From assembly GCF_012396585.1 (NCBI RefSeq), contig NZ_JAAXPR010000001.1, positions 1 through 64,000 of the forward strand: DNA of 64,000 nucleotides. The letters run 5' to 3'. Of the stretch, positions 1 to 9,102 are shown one piece after another. Below the pieces are notes generated by a model that was given only the letters and a program-made list of their open reading frames with translations, searched no databases and had not been told where the DNA came from. Positions within the stretch are counted from its first letter, which is position 1, and each line of letters starts with the position of its first letter. The translations under genes and the position numbers were made by a program. This DNA is from Streptococcus ovuberis. GTDB taxonomy: Bacteria; Bacillota; Bacilli; Lactobacillales; Streptococcaceae.

Positions 1-476
1 CCAGCAGGTTTAAAGTTTGGACTAGCTTGCTTTTTCTCTACTTTGCTTTTGCGTGGATAAAGCATCTCAGATGGTGCAATCCCCAAGTGTCCGTGGTGAA
101 TCCAGTAGTAGATGGTGGAAATTGGCGTAGAAATACCTTTAGCCTTGACCATCATCTCAGGCGAATATTTCTGTCTCCAGTAGTGGACAATACGCTCTTT
201 CAATTCCTTAGTCAAGGTGACTGGCCGAACAGATTTAGTTCTGTTTTCCTCGTAAGTAGCTTGCGCTGCATCAGCCCGATAGACCCTCTCAAACTTTCCT
301 TTACGCACTTGTTGCCTAACGAGTCCTCGTTTGATTTCGTTGTGAATCGTTTGCGGGGCTTTTCCAAGTAAAGCGGCAATCTGACGATGACTGATTCCTT
401 CAGATTTCCATCGTTCAATCAAACGACGTTCTGTTAGTGTCAAATGTTTGCCTTTTGTAGTATAATGGTTTTGCAT
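1..476 (-). CDS. IS30-family transposase, N-terminal part (cut by window edge)
   Basis: Reverse-strand frame open from an ATG at 476 to the window edge, about 158 residues. It begins MQNHYTTKGKHLTLTERR and continues through a helix-turn-helix stretch (EGISHRQIAALLGKAPQTI, residues about 29-47), the arrangement of IS30-type transposases, where an N-terminal HTH domain binds the terminal repeats and a C-terminal DDE domain cuts and joins DNA. The DDE domain lies mostly outside the window. No stop or frameshift is seen in the visible part, so this copy could be intact. The start is supported by an upstream AAAGGAA-like site. It is unrelated to the other IS30 fragment at 25644. The outer end of the element probably lies within about 100 bp to the right, but the terminal repeat cannot be fixed with one end visible. 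Confidence 0.8.
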   Translation of the reverse strand, partial: MQNHYTTKGKHLTLTERRLIERWKSEGISHRQIAALLGKAPQTIHNEIKRGLVRQQVRKGKFERVYRADAAQATYEENRTKSVRPVTLTKELKERIVHYWRQKYSPEMMVKAKGISTPISTIYYWIHHGHLGIAPSEMLYPRKSKVEKKQASPNFKPA

Positions 477-1337
477 CTCAGAGTTCCTTTTAATGTGTTT
501 GTGGTGAACTACATTATATCTCTCTGAGATGTTTTTGCATACTCTCAACTGGCTAACTTCATTTTAGAACTTTCTCTTGCCCAACCATCCGTTATAGAGA
601 CCACTACGGACTTGTCAATAAGCTATTTTTTGAGGTAAAACAATTTAGCAATCCTATACCTGATGGAATAGTTAACTAATAGGGTAGACGCCATCTGTGC
701 TAGCTCTTTCATAACTGTCTGGACAAACCAATTGCCAAATCCCCCTCTCTTAAGCCTAGCCTCAGTCTGTTGAGCCAATAACTATCTACCCAGCTTGATT
801 GGATAGGGGAAAGTCTCCCTCTCACGAGAGATTGACAGGCATGCCTGCTTCTAGGTTATTATCAAAGCTTTGGATCTAAAGGACCGCAACAGCTTCAGTA
901 ATTGCTGCCTGGGTCAATGTTACCTAGACGCATAGTACAGAGCTTCGGCCTCGGTATCCAATACGCTATCGTAGACTATTCAGAATTCTATCTCAGGCTC
1001 AACTACCAGCCCTTAATTGCCCACCATCCAAGAAATGACATGCGCTGCAAAACTCACTTTCAAAAACGCTATTGCTTTGCCTTCCAAAAGTTTGGAACAT
1101 TTTCTGAACAAGGCCTAACTCAATGAGTAGCTTATTCCCCAGTCTCTCAGTAGCTACTTGTCACCATAGAAAATCTCGCAAAAATCCCGCCATATGCTAA
1201 AAATAAGACAAATCTGAACGACTGATAAAAGCCTTACACAGAGAAAGAAGATGTGTGTACAACTTCCCCTTCGTGACAAGGCTTCAAAGTCTTTATAAGC
1301 CTATTGCGTCTATACTTAGCTAACGAGTGATGAAACC
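477..1337. other. Long gene-free stretch between IS30 and smpB
   Basis: About 860 bp with no reading frame I can recognise. Its left part (to about 540) is probably the end of the IS30 element. A 74-codon frame on the plus strand (902-1126) has no convincing ribosome site and an odd composition; the reverse strand over the same stretch contains short open pieces separated by stops, which could be decayed coding sequence. I see no tRNA, rRNA or clear terminator with a T-run here. Confidence 0.5.
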
Positions 1338-1805
1338 CTAGCGAGCATTAAACTGTTTCATGGTGCGTTTAAGATCACGGTCTTGTTCCCGTTGCTTAAT
1401 TGACTCGCGCTTATCATAGTCGTGCTTGCCCTTAGCTAGCCCTAAAAGAACCTTGGCAAAACCATCTTTAAGGTAGACCTTCAAGGGAACCAAGGTCATA
1501 CCTGATCCCTTTAATGCTTGTTCCAATTGATCAATTTGCTTGCGACGTAAGAGAAGTTTACGTGTCCGTATGGGATCTTGGTTCCAGATATTCCCCTGTT
1601 CAAAAGGGCTAATGTGAACATTAACCAACCAAGCTTCTCCTCGCTTGATTTGAGCAAAACCGTCCTTGAGCTGAATCCGTGCGGCACGTACACTCTTGAT
1701 TTCCGTTCCAGTTAGAACGATTCCCGCTTCAATGGTATCAACAATCGTATAGTCATGACGTGCTTTCTTATTTTGCGCGACGAGCTTTCCTTCGCCCTTT
1801 GCCAT
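1338..1805 (-). CDS. smpB: SsrA-binding protein SmpB
   Basis: SmpB binds tmRNA and brings it to stalled ribosomes for trans-translation. The 155-residue protein starts [19 protein letters not shown] and contains the family signatures [17 protein letters not shown] (about residues 33-49) and, near the C-terminus, [17 protein letters not shown], followed by the basic tail that acts in the ribosomal A site. The longer frame to 1991 is rejected because the ATG at 1805 has a good AGGAGG site and matches the family start. The gene overlaps the end of rnr by 38 bp, and the two are probably translated from one message. This pairing with RNase R is functionally sensible, since RNase R degrades non-stop mRNAs released by trans-translation. 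Confidence 0.95.
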   Translation of the reverse strand: MAKGEGKLVAQNKKARHDYTIVDTIEAGIVLTGTEIKSVRAARIQLKDGFAQIKRGEAWLVNVHISPFEQGNIWNQDPIRTRKLLLRRKQIDQLEQALKGSGMTLVPLKVYLKDGFAKVLLGLAKGKHDYDKRESIKQREQDRDLKRTMKQFNAR

Positions 1806-4089
1806 GTTGTCCTCCTTTTTTAGCGACTTCCTTGTAAAATGGTTTTTTCCCTTTAGTAGAATGAGATTTCTTTTTGCTAGATACTTGCCTTTCTTTGGAG
1901 GCTCGTTTCCGTGTCGGTTTCGGCTTATCTCTAAGGGCCTTTTGAGGCTTGTCAAACCAATCAAGTTCAGAAGCCACCCATTCAAAATCAATTTCTCCTG
2001 TGGCCTTATCTGCCTTGGTCACCCTCACTCGGATAGGTTGGCCTACTTTAAAGACCAGACCTGTGCGTTCTCCTTGTAACGTCAGAGTCCGCTCATGATA
2101 TTGGAAATACTCTGGCAGATTGGTCACATGAATCAAACCTTCGACAGTGTTTGGGAGTTCAACAAAGAGACCGAACTTGGCAATGCTAGACACCACTCCA
2201 TCAAAGACCTCTCCGACATAGTCTGTCATGAATTCTGCTTTTTTCATCGCTTCAACTTCGCGTTCAGCATCAACTGCTCGCCGTTCCAAGCGACTGGATT
2301 CACTAGCAATTTCAGGTAAAATTCCAGCAAAATGCTCTGCTACTTCTTGCTTAGTTCCTCGCATGTAATCCCTCAGCATGCGGTGAACCATGAGGTCGGG
2401 ATAGCGCCGAATCGGACTGGTAAAGTGGGTATAAAATTCAGCCGCAAGCCCGTAATGCCCGTGGTTTTCCTCAGAATAACGGGCCTGTTGCATGGACCGC
2501 AACAACATCATAGACAGAACCTCACTGTTTGGCTGACCAGCCACCTTAGCCATGACATCCTGCAAGGCTTCCTGACTGATTTTCGCTGCTGTGCCTCTTA
2601 TTGGAATGCCAAAAATCGAGGCATAGTCGATAAATGTCTGTAATTTTTCAGCCTTTGGCTCTTCGTGAATTCGATAGATAAAAGGGAGGTTTAATCTTGC
2701 AAAATGCTCTGCAACCGTTTCATTGGCAACTAGCATGAAAGATTCAATCATGCGTTCGGCAATTCCCCTTTGGCGAAGTGCAATATCAACTGGTTTTCCA
2801 AGGGCATTAACAAGAATTTTGGCTTCCTTGGTGTCAAAATTCAAGGCTCCCCTTCGGTAACGCATGGTCTCTAAAATGGTATGTAGTTCTGCCATGTCCT
2901 TGACGGATGGTGCAATTTTCGCATAACGTTCCAACTTTTCCGAATCTCCAGCGAGCATGTCATTGACATCTCCATAGGTCATCCGATAGGTTGTCTTAAT
3001 CACACTTTGAGCCAATTGGTAGTTGACTACCTGCCCTTTAGCATTAATTTCCATGATGGCTGACTGGGTCAAACGATCCACTTGGGGATTGAGGGAGCAG
3101 ATACCGTTAGACAAACGTTCAGGAAGCATGGGAACTACACGGTCTGTCACATAGACAGACGTTCCCCGACGCAAGGCTTCCTGATCCAGTGCTGAGCCTT
3201 CGGTCACATAGTAGGACACGTCAGCAATGTGGACTCCCAACTCAAAGTTGCCATTGGGCAACTGCTTGATATGAACAGCATCATCCAAATCCTTAGCGTC
3301 AGCCCCGTCGATGGTAAAGGTCACTTCACCGCGGAGGTCCAAGCGTCCTATTAGATCTTCTTCCGTTGGTGCTTCCGCAATAGCTTGCGCTTCTTGCAAA
3401 ACAGCATCTGGAAAACTAGAGACGATCTCCATACTCTCTAACACTTCCAGCACATCAATCCCTGGATCATCGATACGACCGATAATATCTCTTATCTCAG
3501 CCACAAAGAAATCACGTTTGGCGCTTGGGTAATCCACAATATCAACCTTGACAACTTCGGTTCCATCCATTATCAAGGCTGTCGGCCTTAGATAAATCAA
3601 TTGGGAAATTTTCTGATTCTTGCTTCGGATATAGCCGATAAAATCCGACTTTTCATCATCCAGAACAACCGCGCCAACCGCAGTCGTCAGTTGCCGTTCA
3701 ATGACATCAATAATTCGACCTTCAGCAACAGTCCCTTTCAAGCGATTAGCAGGCTTGGTGATGATAAGTTCTACTAAGTCACCATCAATGGCATGGCCAA
3801 CATCATTGCGACCAATAAAGAGCTCTTCACTACCATCTGACAAGCTTACAAAACCAAACCCATTTTTATGGGCAGAAAAACGCCCCTTCAGCGTTAAAGA
3901 TTGATGTCTGACTTTAAGAGCAACTCGCCCATCCTCATAAAATTCAATCTCTTTCTTATGTTCTAAGTTAGATACTGATTTCACTAAATGTTTAAAATCA
4001 CTAGCAGTATCTATACCTAGAGCCTGGGATAAGTCTGTCATCGTGACGGGTCCCGCTTCCTTTAGGTAAGCGATAATCTGTTTTTTCAT
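1768..4089 (-). CDS. rnr: Ribonuclease R
   Basis: 3'-5' exoribonuclease of the RNB family, 773 residues, the usual length. Order: N-terminal winged helix (about 1-65), cold-shock/OB domains (about 70-230), RNB catalytic domain (about 255-580) and an S1 domain near 630-710, followed by a Lys/Arg-rich tail. The catalytic acidic cluster appears as [17 protein letters not shown] (about residues 254-270), and [15 protein letters not shown] marks the end of the RNB domain. The start is the ATG at 4089, preceded by AGGAAAGGAATT. It lies downstream of secG with a hairpin between them, and its 3' end overlaps smpB. Expected to degrade structured RNA and to work with tmRNA/SmpB. Confidence 0.96.
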   Translation of the reverse strand: MKKQIIAYLKEAGPVTMTDLSQALGIDTASDFKHLVKSVSNLEHKKEIEFYEDGRVALKVRHQSLTLKGRFSAHKNGFGFVSLSDGSEELFIGRNDVGHAIDGDLVELIITKPANRLKGTVAEGRIIDVIERQLTTAVGAVVLDDEKSDFIGYIRSKNQKISQLIYLRPTALIMDGTEVVKVDIVDYPSAKRDFFVAEIRDIIGRIDDPGIDVLEVLESMEIVSSFPDAVLQEAQAIAEAPTEEDLIGRLDLRGEVTFTIDGADAKDLDDAVHIKQLPNGNFELGVHIADVSYYVTEGSALDQEALRRGTSVYVTDRVVPMLPERLSNGICSLNPQVDRLTQSAIMEINAKGQVVNYQLAQSVIKTTYRMTYGDVNDMLAGDSEKLERYAKIAPSVKDMAELHTILETMRYRRGALNFDTKEAKILVNALGKPVDIALRQRGIAERMIESFMLVANETVAEHFARLNLPFIYRIHEEPKAEKLQTFIDYASIFGIPIRGTAAKISQEALQDVMAKVAGQPNSEVLSMMLLRSMQQARYSEENHGHYGLAAEFYTHFTSPIRRYPDLMVHRMLRDYMRGTKQEVAEHFAGILPEIASESSRLERRAVDAEREVEAMKKAEFMTDYVGEVFDGVVSSIAKFGLFVELPNTVEGLIHVTNLPEYFQYHERTLTLQGERTGLVFKVGQPIRVRVTKADKATGEIDFEWVASELDWFDKPQKALRDKPKPTRKRASKERQVSSKKKSHSTKGKKPFYKEVAKKGGQHGKGRRKARRAK

Positions 4090-4114
4090 AATTCCTTTCC
4101 TAGACGATTCGGTA

Positions 4115-4139
4115 AAAAAGAAAGGACCTTGCGGTCCTT
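4115..4139 (-). terminator. Rho-independent terminator between secG and rnr
   Basis: On the minus strand AAGGACC, loop GCAA, GGTCCTT, followed directly by TCTTTTTT. It lies just after the secG stop and before the rnr ribosome site, so it should end most secG transcripts. Confidence 0.75.
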
Positions 4140-4143
4140 GTGA

Positions 4144-4377
4144 TTATCGACTGGACAAGATAGCCAAGATGAGTGCAATCGCTAACCACAAGAAGATAAG
4201 GATAGCTGTTAATCGTTGCATCACGGCTTCAAATCCACGCGCCTTACTGCGCTCAAAAAGCGCTCCAGAACTAGCATCAAAAACGTTTGATGACTGGTTT
4301 TTAGTCGGCTGCATAAAGATTACAATCACGAGAAATACCGATAAAACTAATAATGTTGTTAATAATAAGTTATACAT
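4144..4377 (-). CDS. secG: Preprotein translocase subunit SecG
   Basis: Small subunit of the SecYEG channel in the cytoplasmic membrane. 77 residues with two hydrophobic segments (about 2-22 and 56-74) joined by a hydrophilic loop containing MQPTKNQSSNVFDASSGALF, the usual SecG loop. I chose the ATG at 4377 rather than the in-frame GTG at 4386, because the AGAAAG ribosome site is correctly spaced for the ATG and would abut the GTG. Follows rpmG with a 45 bp gap; the order rpmG-secG-rnr-smpB is common in streptococci. Confidence 0.93.
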   Translation of the reverse strand: MYNLLLTTLLVLSVFLVIVIFMQPTKNQSSNVFDASSGALFERSKARGFEAVMQRLTAILIFLWLAIALILAILSSR

Positions 4378-4422
4378 AATCGTCACTTTCTATAATCAAT
4401 TCTCTCTATTTTACCATAAAGA

Positions 4423-4572
4423 TTATTTACTTTCAATATGTAAAGCTACTTTTCTTTCCTTGGGACAGTATTTCAAGACCTCTATCTTATCTGGATGTGT
4501 CTTATTGTTTTTACTGGTCAGGTAGTTGAGTTGACCACAACTACTACATTTTAAATTGACCTTAATGCGCAT
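4423..4572 (-). CDS. rpmG: 50S ribosomal protein L33
   Basis: 49 residues, beginning [20 protein letters not shown] and ending [16 protein letters not shown], which is recognisable as ribosomal protein L33. The first zinc-type CxxC pair (CSSC, residues 9-12) is present, but the second site has a single Cys (KYCPK), so this is a partly degenerate zinc-ribbon form, as is often seen in the streptococcal L33 upstream of secG. Ribosome site AAAGGAG lies upstream of the ATG at 4572. Small but clearly real. Confidence 0.92.
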   Translation of the reverse strand: MRIKVNLKCSSCGQLNYLTSKNNKTHPDKIEVLKYCPKERKVALHIESK

Positions 4573-4619
4573 GGTCACTCCTTTCCTGCTAGAATCGTTT
4601 GCATTTTTATAAATGGTGG

Positions 4620-4649
4620 AAGACTCTCTACCAAGCTGCTGAGAGTCTT
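4620..4649. terminator. Intergenic hairpin between the DUF853 ATPase gene and rpmG
   Basis: Perfect 9-bp inverted repeat AAGACTCTC / GAGAGTCTT around a 12-nt loop. The T-run after it on the minus strand is poor (ATTTATAAAAATG), so termination is likely but not certain. Confidence 0.4.
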
Positions 4650-4730
4650 AACCAATCGTTTTCACCTGCCCATTATATCACAAAATAAAAGGACAAGCCA
4701 TCACAAAGATGACCTGCCAACGTTTTCTCA

Positions 4731-6242
4731 CTAGCGTTTTCTCAAGCTACCAAAAATCCCACGCACCAACTCGCGGCCGACAGCTCGGACTGCAGAATTG
4801 ATAAAACTATCGGCAGCTTTTTCAACAGCTGATTTTGGTCGACGGGCATTGGCACGAGCGACTTTTTCAGCCTCCTTGCGTGCCCGTTCTTGTTCCTTGG
4901 CTAAGGCTTTTTCAGCTTTTTCTTGAGCGTCAGCCATAGCCCGAGCTTCCTTTTCAGCTTTTTCTTGAGTCAATTTGGCTTCCAAGACCTCATAGGCTGA
5001 CTCGGCATCCAAGCTTTCAGCGTACTTGTCGTAGAAAGGCGAAGCATTAACCAACCCCTGTATGTCTAAGCCTGTGAGAGGGGTAAAGCTGGATTGTGGT
5101 GGATAGATAAAAGCCCTCTCCACCATACTCGGCTGAGCTCTTTCGTTGAGGAAGGACACCAAGGCTTCCCCCACTTCCAATTCTGTGATGACAGTTTCTA
5201 TCTCTAAATCTGGGTTCTGACGGAAGCTTTCCGCGGCTGACTTGACGGCTTTTAGCTCCTTAGGTGTATAAGCACGAAGTGCATGCTGAACACGGTTACC
5301 CAGTTGGGCTAAGATAGGCTCAGGGAGATCCGCCGGATTCTGCGTAATAAAGAAGATTCCCACCCCTTTTGAGCGAATCAATCGGACAATCTGCTCCACC
5401 TTATCCACAAAGACTTTTGGCGCATCTTTGAAGAGTAGGTGAGCTTCGTCAAAGAAGAAAACTAGCTTAGGCTTATCCAAATCCCCCACCTCAGGCATGT
5501 TTTCAAACAGCTCTGCCATCATCCAAAGAAGGAACGTCGAGTAAAGGGTCGGTGAGTTAAAAAGCTTGGTAGCAGTTAGGACGTTGATAGTGCCTCGGCC
5601 ATCCTGATCATTCTGCATAAAGTCCGCCAACTCTAGGGCAGGTTCCCCAAAAAAGATATCACCACCTTCTTGTTCCAGGACCAAAAGACTGCGCTGAATG
5701 GCAGCAACAGAGGCCTTAGCAATATGCCCGTAGTCTTGGGAATACTGGCTAGCCTGCTCTGCTATTTCGCGTAAAAGAGCTTTCAAATCCTTGAGATCTG
5801 TCAAAAGCCAACCGTTATCATCAGCCACCTTAAAAGCGATGTTGAGAATGCCCGTCTGGGTGTCATTAAGGTTCAGGAGGCGCGCCAAAAGTGATGGCCC
5901 CATCTCTGAAACAGTCGTACGGATAGGCACACCAGCTTCGCCAAAGACGTCCCAGAGACGAACTGGAAAGGCCTTTGGCTCATAAGTGTCAGTCAAGCCT
6001 AGCTTGGTCAAGCGTTCAGCCAGCTTCTCCGTTACCTCACCCTCACGCGCCAAATTGGCTAAATCACCCTTGATGTCTGCCAGAAAAACAGGCACGCCAG
6101 CCTGACTCAGCTGTTCAGCAAGAACCTTGAGGGTCACCGTTTTCCCCGTTCCAGTCGCACCAGCGATTAAACCGTGACGATTAAGCATATTGAGCTGGAG
6201 GGCAACGGGATTAGTTCCCTTAGCGATGGTTAGTTGTGTCAT
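4731..6242 (-). CDS. HerA/YjgR-like ATPase (DUF853 family)
   Basis: 503 residues. The N-terminal half contains a Walker A motif GATGTGKTVTLK (about residues 28-39) and a Walker B stretch KLVFFFDEAHLLF (about 261-273), then FFITQNPADLPEPILAQLGNR, typical of the HerA/FtsK-type hexameric ATPases grouped as DUF853 (E. coli YjgR, similar length). The C-terminal 80 residues are Ala/Glu/Lys-rich and predicted coiled coil, ending SFINSAVRAVGRELVRGIFGSL. The cellular role of this family is not firmly known; a DNA-linked helicase/translocase role is inferred from the fold. Monocistronic by context, with gaps on both sides. Confidence 0.85.
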   Translation of the reverse strand: MTQLTIAKGTNPVALQLNMLNRHGLIAGATGTGKTVTLKVLAEQLSQAGVPVFLADIKGDLANLAREGEVTEKLAERLTKLGLTDTYEPKAFPVRLWDVFGEAGVPIRTTVSEMGPSLLARLLNLNDTQTGILNIAFKVADDNGWLLTDLKDLKALLREIAEQASQYSQDYGHIAKASVAAIQRSLLVLEQEGGDIFFGEPALELADFMQNDQDGRGTINVLTATKLFNSPTLYSTFLLWMMAELFENMPEVGDLDKPKLVFFFDEAHLLFKDAPKVFVDKVEQIVRLIRSKGVGIFFITQNPADLPEPILAQLGNRVQHALRAYTPKELKAVKSAAESFRQNPDLEIETVITELEVGEALVSFLNERAQPSMVERAFIYPPQSSFTPLTGLDIQGLVNASPFYDKYAESLDAESAYEVLEAKLTQEKAEKEARAMADAQEKAEKALAKEQERARKEAEKVARANARRPKSAVEKAADSFINSAVRAVGRELVRGIFGSLRKR

Positions 6243-6381
6243 TTTAGTCTCCTTTTTTGGACAATTGCAGAGCAGTTAGGCTCTTGTCGAGTAGTCATCT
6301 GTCAGGTTGGTTAGGCAACCGTATGAGCTCACCCTCTCTCGAGCATCATTGGGACGATGAAGGCCGATGAATGAGAAGAGT

Positions 6382-6984
6382 TTAACGCCTCCCCTTCGCC
6401 AATGCCTGCAAGAACTGGTCAATCTGCGCGTAGGTCACTGACAAGTCCCCTGTGTTGTCAATCACTCGGTCAGCGCGCGTTTGCTTCTCAGCCAGCGACA
6501 TCTGGCTCTGTAGACGTGTTTGAGCTTGAGCTAGCGTATAGCCATTGCGGGCCATGAGGCGTTGTAATTGTGTCTGTTCATCGACCGCCACCAGCCAGAC
6601 CTCATCGCACCAGCTAGCATATCCCTTTTCAAAAAGCAACGGAATATCCAGCACCACCACATCATGTAGCGCAGCCAAGCGGACCTTCTCTTCTGCCAAG
6701 GCCTGACGGATCATCTCGTCCTGCAGTTCAGAGGACGTCGCCAACTGTTCTGGACTGGAAAAAATTAACTCTGCCAACTTCGGACGGTCAAGCTCCCCAT
6801 CTAGACGCAAAATCCCTGACCCAAAATGGTCAACCAAGGCCTGATAGAGCTTGCCTCCCTTGGCCTGCAAGTTATGCACCAATTGATCGGCATCAACCAC
6901 TGCTACACCTTGGCGTCTCAAGTAAGCACTCACCGTCGATTTCCCAGAGGCAATCCCGCCTGTTAGTCCAATAACCCTTGCCAT
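6382..6984 (-). CDS. coaE: Dephospho-CoA kinase
   Basis: Last step of coenzyme A synthesis: phosphorylates the ribose 3'-hydroxyl of dephospho-CoA using ATP. 200 residues. P-loop GLTGGIASGKST at residues 7-18, then VVDADQLVH (about 29-37) and LDIPLLFEKGY (about 112-122), all hallmarks of CoaE. Ribosome site AAGGAG before the ATG at 6984, with a TACAAT hexamer about 20 bp further up. In many streptococci coaE follows mutM directly; here a 44-codon gene with its own promoter and terminator sits between them. Confidence 0.95.
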   Translation of the reverse strand: MARVIGLTGGIASGKSTVSAYLRRQGVAVVDADQLVHNLQAKGGKLYQALVDHFGSGILRLDGELDRPKLAELIFSSPEQLATSSELQDEMIRQALAEEKVRLAALHDVVVLDIPLLFEKGYASWCDEVWLVAVDEQTQLQRLMARNGYTLAQAQTRLQSQMSLAEKQTRADRVIDNTGDLSVTYAQIDQFLQALAKGRR

Positions 6985-7022
6985 AATCGCTCCTTGTTTT
7001 CTTTCATTGTACCATAAAAGGC

Positions 7023-7041
7023 TAGGGAAATAAACTCCCTA
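7023..7041 (-). terminator. Short terminator after the 44-codon gene
   Basis: On the minus strand TAGGGA, seven-base loop, TCCCTA, then GCCTTTTA. It lies 33 bp past the stop of the small ORF and before the coaE start, so the small gene looks like a separate transcription unit. Confidence 0.5.
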
Positions 7042-7074
7042 ACCTGTACCAAAGTATCTTGAACTTCTATTCGT

Positions 7075-7209
7075 TTAGTTCTCCAAAAATTTCTCAATCA
7101 CATCCCGGAAAACATAGCGGACGATATGGGCAGCGATAAACACTGTTAACGCCGTAGATAAAACACTGATGATCATAGCAATAATGCTAAAAACTCCTAC
7201 ATTAGCCAC
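7075..7209 (-). CDS. 44-residue single-span membrane protein, function unknown
   Basis: Reverse-strand ORF starting with GTG at 7209 behind a perfect AGGAGG site (spacing 8). The product begins MANVGVFSIIAMIISV, has one hydrophobic segment (about residues 6-28) and an amphipathic charged tail ending VIEKFLEN. I do not recognise the family. It has a near-consensus promoter directly upstream and a hairpin terminator downstream, so it is probably expressed on its own. Such size and topology fit small membrane regulators, type I toxins or holin-like peptides, but no sequence feature decides between them. Too short for many gene finders. Confidence 0.6.
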   Translation of the reverse strand: MANVGVFSIIAMIISVLSTALTVFIAAHIVRYVFRDVIEKFLEN

Positions 7210-7239
7210 AATAGATACCTCCTGTTATTGATTAAGTCT

Positions 7240-7268
7240 ATTATACCATAAATCAGATACTTTCACAA
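7240..7268 (-). promoter_or_regulatory. Strong promoter of the 44-codon gene
   Basis: Minus strand: -35 TTGTGA (7263-7268), 17-bp spacer ending TGG, -10 TATAAT (7240-7245). Transcription would start about 25 bp before the GTG start codon. The -35 box lies just past the mutM stop codon. Confidence 0.75.
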
Positions 7269-7270
7269 AA

Positions 7271-8098
7271 TCACAATCTTTTCTGACACCTCGGACAAAA
7301 ATGACTGCCCCGACCTGCCACCTTGATTTTGACGATGTCCCGTCCACATCTGGCACAGGGCTGCCCCGTCTTCCCATAGACCTGCAAGTACTCCTGCATG
7401 GTCCCGTCCATCCCCAAAGCATTGCGATAGGTTCGGATGGTCGAGCCGCCCTTTTCAATCCCCAGCTGCAAGATCCGAATGGTCTCATGGTGTAGACGCT
7501 TGATTTCAGCTTTTTTCAGGCTGCTAGCCACACGCTCAGGATGCACCTTCGCCGCCCAAAGCACTTCGTCCACATAGATATTGCCCAAGCCCGCTACCAA
7601 GGACTGGTCCAGTAAGAGCGGTTTGATTGGCTTTTTACTAGCAGCTACCGCCCGCTCAAAGCTCGCATAGGCAAAGACGCCTTTTTCAGGCTCTGGTCCT
7701 AACTTTTTCTTGGTAAAATAGCCGAGCAGATCAGCTGTTTTGACCAATTCCAGCGTGCCAAATTTCCGGACATCTTGATAGACGAGGGTCTCGTTCCCAT
7801 CTAAGTCAAAAAAAGCATGAAAATGCTTGTTATCAGGGATTTGGTCAGATGGAAAGAGCAACCACTTGCCCTCCATTCTCAGATGAGACACCATGGTCAT
7901 CTGACCGAGACCAAATAGCAGGTACTTGCCCCGACGCCCCATCTGCTCAATAGTCGCACCAGTCAAACTGGCGACAAATTCATCACGGTCTGTCACAACC
8001 AGCCTCGGATAGCGGATCCTCACACGCTCAATCCGACGACCGACTACCAAGCGCTCCAGCCCTCTTCTGACCGTCTCCACCTCTGGTAATTCTGGCAT
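7271..8098 (-). CDS. mutM: Formamidopyrimidine-DNA glycosylase (Fpg/MutM)
   Basis: Base-excision repair enzyme removing 8-oxoguanine and formamidopyrimidines, with AP-lyase activity. 275 residues. The N-terminus [15 protein letters not shown] carries the catalytic Pro2 and Glu3; Lys in GKYLLF (about residues 58-63) matches the conserved beta-turn lysine. The helix-two-turn-helix region contains [12 protein letters not shown] (about 168-179), and a C-terminal zinc finger is formed by CARC and CPRC (about 248-271). Complete and intact. It stands upstream of coaE in the same orientation. Confidence 0.96.
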   Translation of the reverse strand: MPELPEVETVRRGLERLVVGRRIERVRIRYPRLVVTDRDEFVASLTGATIEQMGRRGKYLLFGLGQMTMVSHLRMEGKWLLFPSDQIPDNKHFHAFFDLDGNETLVYQDVRKFGTLELVKTADLLGYFTKKKLGPEPEKGVFAYASFERAVAASKKPIKPLLLDQSLVAGLGNIYVDEVLWAAKVHPERVASSLKKAEIKRLHHETIRILQLGIEKGGSTIRTYRNALGMDGTMQEYLQVYGKTGQPCARCGRDIVKIKVAGRGSHFCPRCQKRL

Positions 8099-8107
8099 AA
8101 TGCTCCT

Positions 8108-8357
8108 TTACAACTTGATGCTTAAATTGGCCAAATAATCACTGCCATAAATTGATAGGCGATGCTGGCTATTTTTTGATTCATAAAAATCAATTACGGC
8201 AAATCCAGCACGCAGCTGACCGCCAATCTGCGCGTCAAGGGTATGGCTAAATTCGTAGCCGTAGTCGGGATTGATAGCTAACCGCCCAGCCTGTTCCAAC
8301 TGTCTAGCATTAAAGGGGAGCGGATAGATCAACAGAAACGTTTGATAGAAATCTCAA
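8108..8357 (-). pseudogene. C-terminal remnant of a class I SAM-dependent methyltransferase
   Basis: An open frame of about 83 codons reads on the minus strand from inside the degenerate last CRISPR repeat to a stop at 8108. Its product includes LIYPLPFNARQL, LAINPDYGYEFSHTL and IGGQLRAGFAVIDFYE, which resembles the tail of small streptococcal SAM-dependent methyltransferases. The catalytic N-terminal domain is missing and there is no good start codon, so this is a relic. The coding frame continues into the first 17 bp (8341-8357) of the end repeat, showing that the CRISPR end replaced the rest of the gene. Family call rests on memory of similar proteins, so moderate confidence. Confidence 0.55.
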
Positions 8358-9102
8358 AACAGCACAGCTCTAAAACAAGGCTTCTGCAATCTTGGTATAT
8401 TCCCCTGTTTTGGAGCCATTCGAAACAGCACAGCTCTAAAACACAGAAGCTGGAGGTAGGAACTATCTGCTAGTTTTGGAGCCATTCGAAACAGCACAGC
8501 TCTAAAACAAAGCCTTCCGCAAACCTAAACTGCTTATAGTTTTGGAGCCATTCGAAACAGCACAGCTCTAAAACACTCTTTGCGCCAATCGATACTAAAT
8601 CGATGTTTTGGAGCCATTCGAAACAGCACAGCTCTAAAACACGCCGCATTTTCTTTTTGCAAAGCATAAAGTTTTGGAGCCATTCGAAACAGCACAGCTC
8701 TAAAACAGGCATTGTTGATTTGATTGTCTTGTCAACGTTTTGGAGCCATTCGAAACAGCACAGCTCTAAAACAGTCTCAAAGGCAAGGTCGTGGCCAACT
8801 ATGTTTTGGAGCCATTCGAAACAGCACAGCTCTAAAACAAGGACAAGTTCAAACCTGTTGAAAAAGCAGTTTTGGAGCCATTCGAAACAGCACAGCTCTA
8901 AAACAACATTGTTGCTAAGGGTATCGAGATCATCGTTTTGGAGCCATTCGAAACAGCACAGCTCTAAAACACTAGAGAAAATCGACAGGAAGCCACACTC
9001 GTTTTGGAGCCATTCGAAACAGCACAGCTCTAAAACCCAATCAGTTTCGTTTACTTTACCATAAATGTTTTGGAGCCATTCGAAACAGCACAGCTCTAAA
9101 AC
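8341..9102 (-). CRISPR. Type II-A CRISPR array, 12 repeats and 11 spacers
   Basis: Eleven full 36-bp repeats at 8407, 8473, 8539, 8605, 8671, 8737, 8803, 8869, 8935, 9001 and 9067, plus a degenerate end repeat at 8341 in which only the right 19 bp (8358-8376) match. The period is exactly 66 bp, so all 11 spacers are 30 bp. Read on the minus strand the repeat begins GTTTTAGAGCTGTGCTG and ends GGCTCCAAAAC, as in the S. pyogenes and S. thermophilus CRISPR3 class. The leader-proximal (newest) end is at 9102, beside csn2, and the degenerate end is distal. Several spacers translate as plausible protein fragments, in keeping with phage or plasmid origin, but no target could be searched. Confidence 0.99.

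Noticed and set aside
902-1126. 74-codon plus-strand frame
   Set aside because: No ribosome site, no recognisable motif, and a composition unlike the nearby genes.
1338-1991. Longer 217-codon version of smpB
   Set aside because: The upstream part lies in rnr in another frame; family start and ribosome site point to ATG 1805.
8377-9066. Self-targeting spacers against this window
   Set aside because: No spacer was seen to match elsewhere in the window by eye; a full search was not possible.
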